A stretch of DNA of 64,000 nucleotides from Mesorhizobium sp. INR15 (GTDB lineage Bacteria > Pseudomonadota > Alphaproteobacteria > Rhizobiales > Rhizobiaceae), in the NCBI RefSeq assembly GCF_015500075.1, contig NZ_CP045496.1, forward strand, positions 5,962,001-6,026,000, given 5' to 3'. The translations under genes and the position numbers were made by a program. Shown here piece by piece: positions 34,932 through 43,552 of this stretch (within the stretch, counting starts at the first letter, position 1; each line of letters starts with the position of its first letter). The notes under the pieces were generated by a model. That model searched no databases. It had not been told where the DNA came from and saw nothing but the letters and a program-made list of their open reading frames with translations.

Positions 34932-37900
34932 TTACGGCCTGCCAAATCCGCCTGGAGTCGGCGTCGTCACGATGACGGCGTCGCCTGCCTGCAGCACCGT
35001 CTGGTCGCAGGCTTTCAAGGTTTCGACGATGCCGTTCTTGCGGCGAACCTCTGTCGAGCCAGCCTCGCCGTCACCGCCACCATCCAGCCCTTGCGGCGGC
35101 CGGTTGCGATGCGAGGACAGGATCGCGCATTCCATCTTTTCCAGGAAGCGGATGGTGCGCCTGGTGCCGTCGCCGGCGCTCCACTTGCCCTTGCCGCCGG
35201 AGCCCTCGCGGATGTGGAAATCCTCGAGCAGCACAGGAAAGCGCAACTCCAGAACCTCCGGGTCAGTGAGGCGCGAATTGGTCATGTGGGTGTGGACGCC
35301 GGAGGTGCCGGCAAAGCCACGGCCGGAATTCATCCGCCCGGCCGGCGAACCGGAACAGATGGTCTCGTAGTACTGGTACTGCTTGTTGCCGAACGTCAGG
35401 TTGTTCATCGTGCCTTGCGCGTTGGCCATCGCTCCCATGGCGCCGAACAAGGCATTGGTGACGTGCTGCGAGGTCTCGACGTTGCCGGCGACGACGGCTG
35501 CCGGATAGGACGGCTTCAGCATGCAGCCATCGGGAATGATGATGTTGATGGGCCGCAGGCATCCGGCATTCATCGGGATCATGTCCTCGACCATGACGCG
35601 GAAGGCATAGAGCACGGCCGCGCGCGCGACCGGCTCCGGCGCGTTGAAATTGTTCTTCATCACCGGCGACGTGCCGGTGAAATCGACGGTCGCCTCGCGC
35701 TTTTGTCGGTCGACCGTGATCTTGACCTTGATCACCTGGCCGGTATCGGTCGGATATTCATAGCTTGATGTGTCCGGCAGGCGCTCAAGCACGCGGCGCA
35801 CGCTTTCGGCGGCATTGTCCTGGACATGGCCCATATAGGCCTCGACGACATCGAGGCCGAAATGCGCCACCATCTTGCGCAGTTCGGCCACGCCCTTCTC
35901 GTTGGCGGCGATCTGCGCCTTGAGGTCGGCGATGTTCTGGTGCGGATTGCGGGCGGGGTGGCGGTGGTCGGTGAGCAGCGTTTCCAGCTCTTTCTCACGG
36001 AACCTGCCGCGATCGACAATGCGGAAATTGTCGAACAGCACGCCTTCTTCGTCGACCGTGGTGGCCAGCGGCGTCATAGAGCCGGGCGCGGTTCCGCCGA
36101 TGTCGGCGTGGTGTCCACGTGAGGCCGAATAGAAGAGAATTTCATTCTGCTCGTCGTCAAACACCGGTGTCACCACGGTGATATCAGGCAGGTGCGTGCC
36201 GCCATTATAAGGGGCGTTGAGGGCAAAGACGTCGCCGGGATGGATGTCGCCGGAGTTCAGCCGGATGATGGTCTCGACCGAGCGATCCATCGAGCCGAGA
36301 TGCACGGGCATATGCGGTGCGTTGGCGACCAGCGCGCCGGTGCGGTCGAAGACGGCGCAGGAGAAATCCAGCCGTTCCTTGATGTTGACGGAATAGGCGG
36401 TGTTCTGCAGCGTCACGCCCATCTGTTCGGCGATCGACATGAACAGGTTGTTGAACACTTCCAGCATCACCGGATCGGCTTCGGTGCCAAGGGCGGCGGC
36501 ACGCGCTTTTTTCTCGATGCGGCGGATCACGACATGATCGAGATTGGTGATTTCCGCTTGCCAGCCGGGCTCGACAACAATGGTCTGATGGCTTTCGATA
36601 ATCAGGGCGGGGCCTGGGACCAGGTTGGATGGGCGCAGGTTTTCGCGGCGATAAACTCCAGCCTCATGCCACTGCCCTTCGGTGTAGATGCGGCGGCTTT
36701 CGGAAGTGTCGGCCGCTGTCCTTGCCGGCCCAGCCGGCGCGTAGGGCTCCGCCCTGTCCTGCCCGCTCGCATCCCTGCCCTCGACGGCTACGGTCTCGAT
36801 GACCATCGGCTTGTTGTCGTAGACGAAGCCGAACTGGGCTTTGTGCGCGACCTCAAAATCGCCCACCGCCTGCAGCACCTGGCCGGTTTCGAAATTAACC
36901 GGGAGCGCGGTGTCGGTGCCGTCATAGCGGATATGCAGAACCGGCCGCCAGGCGATGTCTTCGCCGGCGATGCCCTGGCTGGTAAGTTCAGCAAGGGTCT
37001 CTTGGCGAAGCGCTGCGATCATCTCGTTGACCGCGCCGAGCGAAGCTTCTGACAGCGGCTTCAGCAGCGCCTGCTGGCGTGAGGCAAAGACCGAAGCGAG
37101 GCCAATGCCATAGGCTGAAAGCAGGCCCGAAAAGGGATGGATGAGCACCGCCTCCATGCCGAGGGCGTCGGCGACGAGGCATGCGTGCTGGCCGCCGGCG
37201 CCGCCAAAGCAGTTCAACAGATATTCGGTGACGTCGTAGCCGCGCTGGACGGAAATCTTCTTGATGGCGTTGGCCATGTTCTCGACGGCGATGGTGACGA
37301 AGCCCTCGGCAACGGCTTCAGGCGTGCGACCGTCGCCGATCTCGGTAGCGAGCGCGGTGAATTTGCTCGCGACGACGTCGACATCGAGCGGCTTGTTCTG
37401 GCCGGCCCCGAAAATGGCCGGAAAGAAATCCGCCTGCAGCTTGCCCAGCATGACATTGGCATCCGTGACAGCGAGCGGCCCGCCACGCCGGTAGGCGGCC
37501 GGCCCGGGATTGGCGCCTGCGGAATCCGGACCGGTGCGAAAGCGGCCGGCCTCGTAATGCAGGATCGAGCCTCCGCCGGCCGCGACGGTGTGGATGCGCA
37601 TCATCGGCGCGCGAATGCGTACGCCGGCGACCTCGGTGTCGAAGGCGCGCTCATAGTCGCCGTCATAATGGGCGACATCGGTCGAGGTGCCACCCATGTC
37701 GAAGCCTATGACCTTTTCGAAGCCGGCCAGCTTCGCCGTCTCGACCATGCCGACGACGCCACCGGCCGGACCGGACAACAGCGCGTCCTTGCCCTGGAAC
37801 AGATCGGCGGCGGTAAGACCACCCGACGACATCATGAACATCAGGCGGGGGGATTGGTTGATCTCCTGCCCCGAGGCAGCGCCTGGCGCCGCGCCCAGTT

Positions 37901-38585
37901 CTCCAGCCACGCGCTGCACGTAGCGGGCCAGGATCGGCGAAAGGTAGGCGTCGACCACTGTCGTGTCGCCACGGCCGACAAGCTTGATCAGCGGCGAGAC
38001 CTCATGGCTGACCGAGACCTGGCCGAAGCCGAGTTTCCGGCAGACCTTGGCGACGGCCTTCTCGTGATCTGGATATTTCCACGCATGCATGAAGACGATT
38101 GCCACTGCATCGATGCCATCGGCCCTTGCCTGCTCGATCGCCGGATGGCAGGCGGCTATGTCGAGCAGGCGCTCCACGCAGCCATCGGCCAGCACGCGCT
38201 CGTCAACCTCGATGACGCGCTCATAGAGTTGCTCGGGAAGAAGGATTTCCTTGGCGAAGATATCGGGCCGCGCCTGATAGGCGATCTTCAGCGCATCCCG
38301 AAAGCCCTTGGTGATGAGCAGCAACACACGGTCGCCCTTGCGCTCCAGAAGCGCGTTGGTGGCGACGGTGGTGCCCATCCTGATGTCGCCGATCAGGCCA
38401 GGCGGGATGGGAGCACCGGAGGGCAGGCCGAGCAGATCGCGAATGCCTTGTATGGCGGCATCGGCATAGGCTTCGGGATTCTCCGACAGGAGTTTGCGCG
38501 GATGCAGTCCGCCTTGCGGGTCGCGGCCGATGACATCGGTGAACGTGCCGCCACGATCGATCCAGAAATCCCATGTCGCGACCAA
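34932..38585 (-). CDS. Fused hydantoinase/5-oxoprolinase (HyuA-HyuB)
   Basis: A 1217-residue protein joining a HyuA domain (about residues 1-690; ASKHA-type motifs WIDRGGTFTDV, MGTTVATNALLERKG, GFDMGGTSTDVAHYDGDYE) and a HyuB domain (about 700-1217; GGTHLPDITVV, ASRGHHADIGG, GRGFAGTSGVHTHMTNSR). Such fusions are ATP-dependent 5-oxoprolinases or N-methylhydantoinases. The start is a TTG at 38585: GAGGAGAG lies 6 bases upstream, no ATG exists near the conserved N-terminus, and the first conserved residues follow at once. A MarR-like regulator is divergent, 90 bases away. Whether the substrate is 5-oxoproline, a hydantoin or another lactam cannot be decided from sequence. Confidence 0.88.
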   Translation of the reverse strand: MVATWDFWIDRGGTFTDVIGRDPQGGLHPRKLLSENPEAYADAAIQGIRDLLGLPSGAPIPPGLIGDIRMGTTVATNALLERKGDRVLLLITKGFRDALKIAYQARPDIFAKEILLPEQLYERVIEVDERVLADGCVERLLDIAACHPAIEQARADGIDAVAIVFMHAWKYPDHEKAVAKVCRKLGFGQVSVSHEVSPLIKLVGRGDTTVVDAYLSPILARYVQRVAGELGAAPGAASGQEINQSPRLMFMMSSGGLTAADLFQGKDALLSGPAGGVVGMVETAKLAGFEKVIGFDMGGTSTDVAHYDGDYERAFDTEVAGVRIRAPMMRIHTVAAGGGSILHYEAGRFRTGPDSAGANPGPAAYRRGGPLAVTDANVMLGKLQADFFPAIFGAGQNKPLDVDVVASKFTALATEIGDGRTPEAVAEGFVTIAVENMANAIKKISVQRGYDVTEYLLNCFGGAGGQHACLVADALGMEAVLIHPFSGLLSAYGIGLASVFASRQQALLKPLSEASLGAVNEMIAALRQETLAELTSQGIAGEDIAWRPVLHIRYDGTDTALPVNFETGQVLQAVGDFEVAHKAQFGFVYDNKPMVIETVAVEGRDASGQDRAEPYAPAGPARTAADTSESRRIYTEGQWHEAGVYRRENLRPSNLVPGPALIIESHQTIVVEPGWQAEITNLDHVVIRRIEKKARAAALGTEADPVMLEVFNNLFMSIAEQMGVTLQNTAYSVNIKERLDFSCAVFDRTGALVANAPHMPVHLGSMDRSVETIIRLNSGDIHPGDVFALNAPYNGGTHLPDITVVTPVFDDEQNEILFYSASRGHHADIGGTAPGSMTPLATTVDEEGVLFDNFRIVDRGRFREKELETLLTDHRHPARNPHQNIADLKAQIAANEKGVAELRKMVAHFGLDVVEAYMGHVQDNAAESVRRVLERLPDTSSYEYPTDTGQVIKVKITVDRQKREATVDFTGTSPVMKNNFNAPEPVARAAVLYAFRVMVEDMIPMNAGCLRPINIIIPDGCMLKPSYPAAVVAGNVETSQHVTNALFGAMGAMANAQGTMNNLTFGNKQYQYYETICSGSPAGRMNSGRGFAGTSGVHTHMTNSRLTDPEVLELRFPVLLEDFHIREGSGGKGKWSAGDGTRRTIRFLEKMECAILSSHRNRPPQGLDGGGDGEAGSTEVRRKNGIVETLKACDQTVLQAGDAVIVTTPTPGGFGRP

Positions 38586-38645
38586 CGCCGTCTCTCCTCA
38601 CAATGAAGATTTCAATTGCCCCAAAGATCGCAATACGTCAATATA

Positions 38646-38655
38646 TTATCGATAA
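38646..38655. promoter_or_regulatory. Palindrome in the hydantoinase/MarR divergent region
   Basis: TTATCGATAA is a perfect 10-base palindrome in the 90-base space between the two divergent starts. TTATCGATTA recurs at 39311-39320, directly before the ArsR gene. It may be an operator for the MarR-like protein; only the repetition and position support this. Confidence 0.35.
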
Positions 38656-38675
38656 ATTGCTATTGAGGAAGTGCT

Positions 38676-39197
38676 TTGAAATCTGATCCGCCTGGCGTTG
38701 GGCCTATCGTTTCGGCCGCGCATCTGTCGAAGGGCGCAATGCCTTCGATGTCCGAAATGGAATTCGCGCTGACGGTAACGCACAATGCGTTCCAGCGCTG
38801 GACCGTGCGCTGCATGACAGCTGCCGGCTATCCCGGCCTGACGCATCTCGATGTGCTGCTGCTGCACGCGACCAACCACCGGGGCCGCGAGAAGACGCAG
38901 GCTGATCTCTGCACCATGTTCAACATCGAAGACACGCATCTTGCGACCTATTCGATCAAGAAGCTCGAAAGCATGGGCCTTGTGGAAACCGGCCGGCGCG
39001 GCAAGGAAAAGACCGTCCGCGTCACTCAATCCGGCGCTGCGGCTTGCGAACGTTACCACGAACTGAGGGAAGCCCTGCTTGTCTCAAGCATCAAGACGAT
39101 CGGCCTTGACGAGGAAGCCGTGCGCAGCCTCGCCGCGCTGATGCGGGCTCTCTCCGGCCAATATGATCAGGCCGCGCGCGGGGCCGTCAGCATTTAG
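38676..39197 (+). CDS. MarR-like winged-helix transcriptional regulator
   Basis: A 173-residue winged-helix protein. The DNA-binding part includes HLDVLLLHATN, the recognition helix NIEDTHLATYSIKKLESMGL (about residues 88-107) and the wing ETGRRGKEKTVRVT. The start is a TTG at 38676 with GAGGA 6 bases upstream; the segment SAAHLSKG just after it is typical of this regulator group, which argues against the internal ATG at 38739. It is divergent from the hydantoinase gene and probably controls it. Relatives are found beside hydantoinase genes in other proteobacteria. Confidence 0.8.
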   Translation: MKSDPPGVGPIVSAAHLSKGAMPSMSEMEFALTVTHNAFQRWTVRCMTAAGYPGLTHLDVLLLHATNHRGREKTQADLCTMFNIEDTHLATYSIKKLESMGLVETGRRGKEKTVRVTQSGAAACERYHELREALLVSSIKTIGLDEEAVRSLAALMRALSGQYDQAARGAVSI

Positions 39198-39321
39198 AGC
39201 CTTCGGACAGCAACTCGAAAATGGTTCTGGCGAGCATCGTCCGGCAACTCCACATCCCTACTTGACCGACACATATCTCTTCGGTTATACGTCAATCAAT
39301 AGCCAACGAGTTATCGATTAG

Positions 39322-39645
39322 ATGCAGAACGCCTCGGATATGCTTTTCAGGACGCTCGCCGATCCGACCCGGCGGGCACTCTTCGAGCGGCTGTGCCGCG
39401 AAGGAGAGCAGACCGTGGGGGCCCTAACGGCGCAGGCCGGGGTTTCGCAACCGGCCGTTTCAAAACATCTTGGTGTGCTGAAGCAGGCCGGATTGGTGCT
39501 CGACCGCCATGAAGGCCGCCAGACGCACTACAGCGCGCAGCTTGGCGCCCTCGCCCCGCTGAACGATTGGACAAAGCAGATGACCAGCTTCTGGGAGAGC
39601 CGGTTCGACGACCTCGAGGATCTGCTCAATAGGATGGACCAGTGA
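39322..39645 (+). CDS. ArsR family transcriptional regulator
   Basis: A 107-residue ArsR-type winged-helix protein: LADPTRRALFERL at the N-terminus, then GVSQPAVSKHLGVLKQAGLV as the recognition helix (about residues 40-59) and the wing DRHEGRQTHYS. No metal-binding cysteines are present, so it belongs to the non-metal group commonly paired with SRPBCC genes. Its stop overlaps the next GTG start by four bases. TTATCGATTA lies just before the ATG. Confidence 0.88.
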   Translation: MQNASDMLFRTLADPTRRALFERLCREGEQTVGALTAQAGVSQPAVSKHLGVLKQAGLVLDRHEGRQTHYSAQLGALAPLNDWTKQMTSFWESRFDDLEDLLNRMDQ

Positions 39646-40073
39646 ACGTTCGCCCCACCGAGACGCGCTCCGTCATTGTCGAACGCGAGATTTCGCACGC
39701 GCCGGAAAAGCTGTGGCGTGCGCTCACCCAACCACACCTGATGGAGGAGTGGCTCATGAAGAACGATTTCAATCCGGTCGTGGGCCATCGTTTCAACATC
39801 AGCGCCGACTGGGGCGGCGTGCTGGACTGCGAGGTGCTTGCCGTCGAGCAGAACAGGGAATTGTCCTACACCTGGAACCTGGCGCATGACGACCCGGCCT
39901 TTAACCTGCAGAGCGTGGTGACCTTCACGCTCACACCAACGCCAACAGGAACGCATCTGCGCATGGAGCAGTCCGGTTTCCGGCCCGAACAGAGGCGGGC
40001 CTATGGCGGCGCCAAGATGGGCTGGCCGCAGTTCTTCGAGAAGCTTGAGCAGCTTCTGGCGCGGACAGACTGA
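39642..40073 (+). CDS. SRPBCC domain protein (AHSA1/CalC family)
   Basis: A 143-residue protein of the START/Bet v1-like fold. Typical family segments are REISHAPEKLWRALTQPHLM at the start, the strand pair SADWGGVLDCEVLAVEQNRELSYTW, and the C-terminal helix GWPQFFEKLEQLL. It begins with GTG inside the ArsR stop (GTGA), so it is translationally coupled to the regulator. ArsR-AHSA1 pairs are frequent in soil bacteria and their ligands are mostly unknown. Signals of a membrane or exported form are absent. Confidence 0.85.
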   Translation: MNVRPTETRSVIVEREISHAPEKLWRALTQPHLMEEWLMKNDFNPVVGHRFNISADWGGVLDCEVLAVEQNRELSYTWNLAHDDPAFNLQSVVTFTLTPTPTGTHLRMEQSGFRPEQRRAYGGAKMGWPQFFEKLEQLLARTD

Positions 40074-40151
40074 AACCTGCCGGCTGATTGAGTTCCATAC
40101 CCGATTTCAAAAGGCGGCCTGGCCGCCAACAAGACCTATGGAGAAAGACCA

Positions 40152-40544
40152 ATGAAGATCAAAGTGACGAGCATCTACGTGGACGATCAGGAAAAGGCCC
40201 TCGGCTTCTATACCGAGGTGCTGGGCTTCACCAAGAAAGCCGATTTCAGCAACGGGCCGTTTCGCTGGCTGACAGTGACTTCTGCCGGCGAGCCGGACGG
40301 GATCGAGTTGCAGCTGGCACTGAACGACAACCCAGCCGTCAAAACCTACCAGCAGGCCATATTCAAGCAGGGCCAGCCGGCGCTCATGCTTTTCACCGAT
40401 GACATCAAGGGCGATCACGAGCGGATCAAGGCGCGGGGCGCTGCCTTCGCCATGGCGCCGACCGAAGTGACGGGGTCGACCATCGCGCAGCTCAACGACA
40501 CCTGCGGCAACCTCATCCAGATCACCCAGCTGGCACGCTGGTAG
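40152..40544 (+). CDS. VOC superfamily (glyoxalase/bleomycin resistance-like) protein
   Basis: A 130-residue vicinal-oxygen-chelate protein with the repeated beta-alpha-beta-beta-beta pattern: VTSIYVDDQEKALGFYTEVLGF at the start and PALMLFTDDIKGDHERIKA in the second module. It ends in DTCGNLIQITQL, where the family glutamate in this last strand would be expected (GNxxE), but glutamine is seen. GGAGAAAGACC precedes ATG 40152. It follows the SRPBCC gene by 78 bases and probably belongs to the same operon. Function (metal-dependent isomerase, dioxygenase or binding protein) is open. Confidence 0.82.
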   Translation: MKIKVTSIYVDDQEKALGFYTEVLGFTKKADFSNGPFRWLTVTSAGEPDGIELQLALNDNPAVKTYQQAIFKQGQPALMLFTDDIKGDHERIKARGAAFAMAPTEVTGSTIAQLNDTCGNLIQITQLARW

Positions 40545-40580
40545 TCCTATCGCTTTGGCTCGTCATCACAGGAGATCTCA

Positions 40581-40802
40581 ATGGGCACCAGCAAATGGAT
40601 ACGTCAGCTGCACCGCTGGCTCTCGATCCTCTTCACGGTGACAGTCATCGCCAACTTCGTCACAATGGCCATGGGGCAGCCACCCGCCTGGGTGGTTTAT
40701 TCGCCATTGCCACCGCTCTTCCTGCTTTTGTTCAGCGGGCTGTATATGTTCGTGTTGCCCTACACAGCCAAAGCACGCGGCGGACAAAGCGCGAGCCGAT
40801 AG
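40581..40802 (+). CDS. Small two-helix membrane protein
   Basis: A 73-residue protein with two predicted transmembrane helices (about residues 13-31 and 44-63) separated by a proline-rich loop (GQPPAWVVYSPLPP) and a positive C-terminus. AGGAGATCTCA is an excellent ribosome binding site, and the ATG lies 36 bases after the VOC gene. I do not recognise a functional family beyond short rhizobial membrane proteins. It is likely to be co-transcribed with the genes before it. Confidence 0.7.
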   Translation: MGTSKWIRQLHRWLSILFTVTVIANFVTMAMGQPPAWVVYSPLPPLFLLLFSGLYMFVLPYTAKARGGQSASR

Positions 40803-40887
40803 GCAGGATACCCAAGACGACCATTGTTTCAGACGGGCCGAACGGCGCGACAGGGCCAGGTACAATCGTCAAGAAAGCGACAACCCC

Positions 40888-41316
40888 ATGAAAAAGAGCG
40901 TCTCAATGGAAGAAACCAGCGGAAACTCCCCCTCCCAGCTGATCGATGCGAGGATCAGGGAATTGGGTGACTGGCGCGGCGAGATGCTCGGCCGGCTCCG
41001 CGCCTTGATCCAGGAAGCGGAACCCGAGGTCGTCGAGGAATGGAAATGGAGGGGCGTTCCGGTCTGGGAACACGGCGGGATGATCTGCACCGGCGAGACT
41101 TACAAGGCCGTGGTGAAGCTGACTTTCGCCAAGGGCGCTTCGCTAGAAGACCCCAAAGGTCTGTTCAACTCCAGCCTCGAAGGCAACACCCGGCGCGCCA
41201 TCGATTTCCACGAGGGCGACACGATCGATGAAACAGCGCTGAAGGCGCTCATTCGTGGCCCCGTCGCGCTGAACATGTCGAAGCGTGCCGCTCGCCCGGC
41301 AAGCAAGAGCCGATGA
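40888..41316 (+). CDS. DUF1801 (YdhG-like) domain protein
   Basis: A 142-residue cytosolic protein with the DUF1801 pattern: IDARIRELGDWRGEMLGRLRALI, then EVVEEWKWRGVPVWEHGG, CTGETYKAVVKLTF and a C-terminal IDETALKALI. The fold is known from structural genomics but no reaction is established. ATG 40888 is used; ATG 40906 in the same frame is possible. It ends the ArsR-SRPBCC-VOC run, 85 bases after the small membrane gene. Its stop is 10 bases from the stop of the VWA gene on the other strand. Confidence 0.8.
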   Translation: MKKSVSMEETSGNSPSQLIDARIRELGDWRGEMLGRLRALIQEAEPEVVEEWKWRGVPVWEHGGMICTGETYKAVVKLTFAKGASLEDPKGLFNSSLEGNTRRAIDFHEGDTIDETALKALIRGPVALNMSKRAARPASKSR

Positions 41317-41326
41317 TGGACATGTC

Positions 41327-43552
41327 CTAGCTTGCCAACCGCAGATAAATGGCCAGCAAAACTTCGGGCAGTTTTTCAATCGAGCTGATCTGGATCGAAC
41401 TCCGCTGGCCGAAGATCCGGTTCGCGTAAGACTCCGCGCCTGAGTCCAGCGCCACGCAGAATATGTCGATGCCCTCCCGGTTCAATTCCTGCACGGCGGC
41501 ACGGGCGTCCTCGACAAGATAGTGCAGGTCATCAACATCCATGTCCGATGGCTCGCCGTCGGTCACGACAAGCAACAGGCGCCGGTAAGAGCGGCGTGCC
41601 TTCAGGTCCTGTCCGGCATGACGGATGATCGCGCCGAGCCGGGTCGAGAGCGCGCTTTCCAACCCGGCAAGGCGGCCGAGCGCAAGGTCGTCGAACGGCC
41701 TCTCGAAATCCTTGATCCTGACATAGCGCACATCCTCGCGCGTGTCGGAACAGAAGGCCGCGATGGCGAAAGGATCGCCAAGCTCCGACATGGCACGCGC
41801 CAGGAACGCGGTGGCAAGCTTTTCCGTCGCCAGCACGGAGGTGCCGGTTTCGCGCACCGGATCGCTGGTCGAATGCGAAGCGTCTATGAGGGCCAGAACC
41901 GAAATATCACGGCTGCGCCGCTCATAGCGCCCATGGATGCGGGCGTCGGGAACTTCGCCGGCCCGCCACGCGACCATCGCCGAAATGGCGGCATCCATAT
42001 CCAGGAATTCACCTTCCGGCTGGCGGCGAACGCGCTCCTGGCGGCTGACGCGCGAGGCGCGGATCAGTTTCGATATCCGCTCCACCAAGTCGGAACGGCT
42101 TTCACGAAGCGTGTTGACCGCCGCTGGCGGAGCGACCTTTGGCGGCCATTCGCGCACCGTGCACCAATCCGGCCTGAACTGACCGGTCACATGGTCATAT
42201 TCGGGATAGCGGGCCGCAAATGTTCCCTCATCGGCCCCGGCGTCGCGCAGCCGTCCCGATTGCTTTTCCTCGCCTTCGCCTTCTTCCTTGCGGCCATCGG
42301 GCGCGCTCCGCTGCTCGATGCGCGCGCCCTCGGCCATCGCCTCGATTTCCGTCGGCGGCTCGGACTGGTCGCCAAAATCCCAGATCGCCAGGTTGTCGTC
42401 CCGGTAGGCCGGCTGCACCACATAAGTCTTGGCGTCGAACTGCAGCCGCATCTGGCCGATGTCGTTGCCAAGCAGGCCGCCAATGCGCCGGCTGAGCTGC
42501 TGGTCGTGGGCATCACTTGAGACCGCCTCATCGAACAGTGTCCGGCCCTTGGCGACCCAGCCGTGCGGGTCCTCATAGGCCGGGTCGAGCAGCGCGCGCG
42601 AAAGCCGCGCCATCAGCGAGATGGCGACCGGTGCACCTTCCGGGCGGGCAACGTGGAAGCGAGACCAGAGATCGGAAAGACCCGGCATTTCCCGCATCGC
42701 CAACAGCTCGGCGCGCGCATCCTCGATCAGCGAAACGATGGCGATCTGCAGCGGTCTCAGACCGACGGCTGGAAATCTGGCACGGGTGGCACGGTGATGC
42801 GCCCCGATATGCGCCAGCGTGGCGCGGTAGAGCTGTTCCTGGTCGTCACGCGGAAAGCCCGCATAGGACGGAGGCAGCCGGATGCCACCGCCACCAAAGC
42901 CGGAGCGGCGGCGCATGATCTCGGGCGCGTCTGCCGGAGGCTCGGTGATCGGCGGGCAAAAGCCCCACAGCGCGCCAAAATAGGGTTTGAGCCGCGGCGT
43001 CAGAGCGCCAAGCACATCCGCTCGCGCATGATGATCGAGCAGCCGCCGGGCTTCGCCGCTTTCGAGAGAAAAGAAGGCCAGCCGGCGCGCCTTGTCCTGG
43101 CGGCTCACACCGAGGCCCATCCGCACGAAAGCGAGAAGTCCCGGGAAGCCGAGCGCATCCAGGAGACGCGCGAGATTCTCAAGGAAGGGCGCAAGGGATT
43201 CAGGTCCTCGCTTTGCTATTTCGTCGACCATATCCAGCCAGGACATGAACTGCGAAGGATCGCTGACGGCCTCGGTCAAGTGCAGCGCGGCGTCGATCAG
43301 CAGGCCCGCTGCCCGGCGACCGGCACGGATCGAGGCTGCCGACACCGAACCGCCAAGCCTGATCGCCGCAGCCGGGCCGACGCGTTCGGCAATGTGTGGT
43401 CCGGCACGGCGATAGTTTCGGGCGATGGTGTCGCCATAGCCGGCATGATCGATCCGCTGGTGCGCGACGCGCCAACGTTCCTGCCAATCGGGAGGAAAGC
43501 CCGCCGTCGTATCGGCCACGCCGGTCGCCATTGCCGGCAGCTTCAGATGCAT
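41327..43552 (-). CDS. VWA-domain protein of the CbbO/NorD type
   Basis: A 741-residue protein whose C-terminal part is a von Willebrand factor A domain with the metal-ion-dependent adhesion site LALIDASHSTSD (DxSxS) and VVTDGEPSDMD. An acidic linker (KEEGEGEEKQ) precedes it, and the N-terminal 400 residues are helical, as in CbbO and NorD. These proteins work with a MoxR ATPase to remodel or activate a metalloenzyme, such as Rubisco or nitric oxide reductase. Neither target is encoded here. It overlaps the end of the MoxR gene by 10 bases and ends the amide operon, so its client may be a product of that operon. ATG 43531 is an alternative start. Confidence 0.83.
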   Translation of the reverse strand: MHLKLPAMATGVADTTAGFPPDWQERWRVAHQRIDHAGYGDTIARNYRRAGPHIAERVGPAAAIRLGGSVSAASIRAGRRAAGLLIDAALHLTEAVSDPSQFMSWLDMVDEIAKRGPESLAPFLENLARLLDALGFPGLLAFVRMGLGVSRQDKARRLAFFSLESGEARRLLDHHARADVLGALTPRLKPYFGALWGFCPPITEPPADAPEIMRRRSGFGGGGIRLPPSYAGFPRDDQEQLYRATLAHIGAHHRATRARFPAVGLRPLQIAIVSLIEDARAELLAMREMPGLSDLWSRFHVARPEGAPVAISLMARLSRALLDPAYEDPHGWVAKGRTLFDEAVSSDAHDQQLSRRIGGLLGNDIGQMRLQFDAKTYVVQPAYRDDNLAIWDFGDQSEPPTEIEAMAEGARIEQRSAPDGRKEEGEGEEKQSGRLRDAGADEGTFAARYPEYDHVTGQFRPDWCTVREWPPKVAPPAAVNTLRESRSDLVERISKLIRASRVSRQERVRRQPEGEFLDMDAAISAMVAWRAGEVPDARIHGRYERRSRDISVLALIDASHSTSDPVRETGTSVLATEKLATAFLARAMSELGDPFAIAAFCSDTREDVRYVRIKDFERPFDDLALGRLAGLESALSTRLGAIIRHAGQDLKARRSYRRLLLVVTDGEPSDMDVDDLHYLVEDARAAVQELNREGIDIFCVALDSGAESYANRIFGQRSSIQISSIEKLPEVLLAIYLRLAS

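Noticed and set aside
37137..38606. Plus-strand frame of 489 codons opposite the hydantoinase
   Set aside because: Shadow of the HyuA domain; low-complexity composition.
41318..41327. GGACATGTCC palindrome at the junction of the DUF1801 and VWA genes
   Set aside because: Only 10 bases, overlapping a stop codon and with no T-run; too short to call a terminator or operator.
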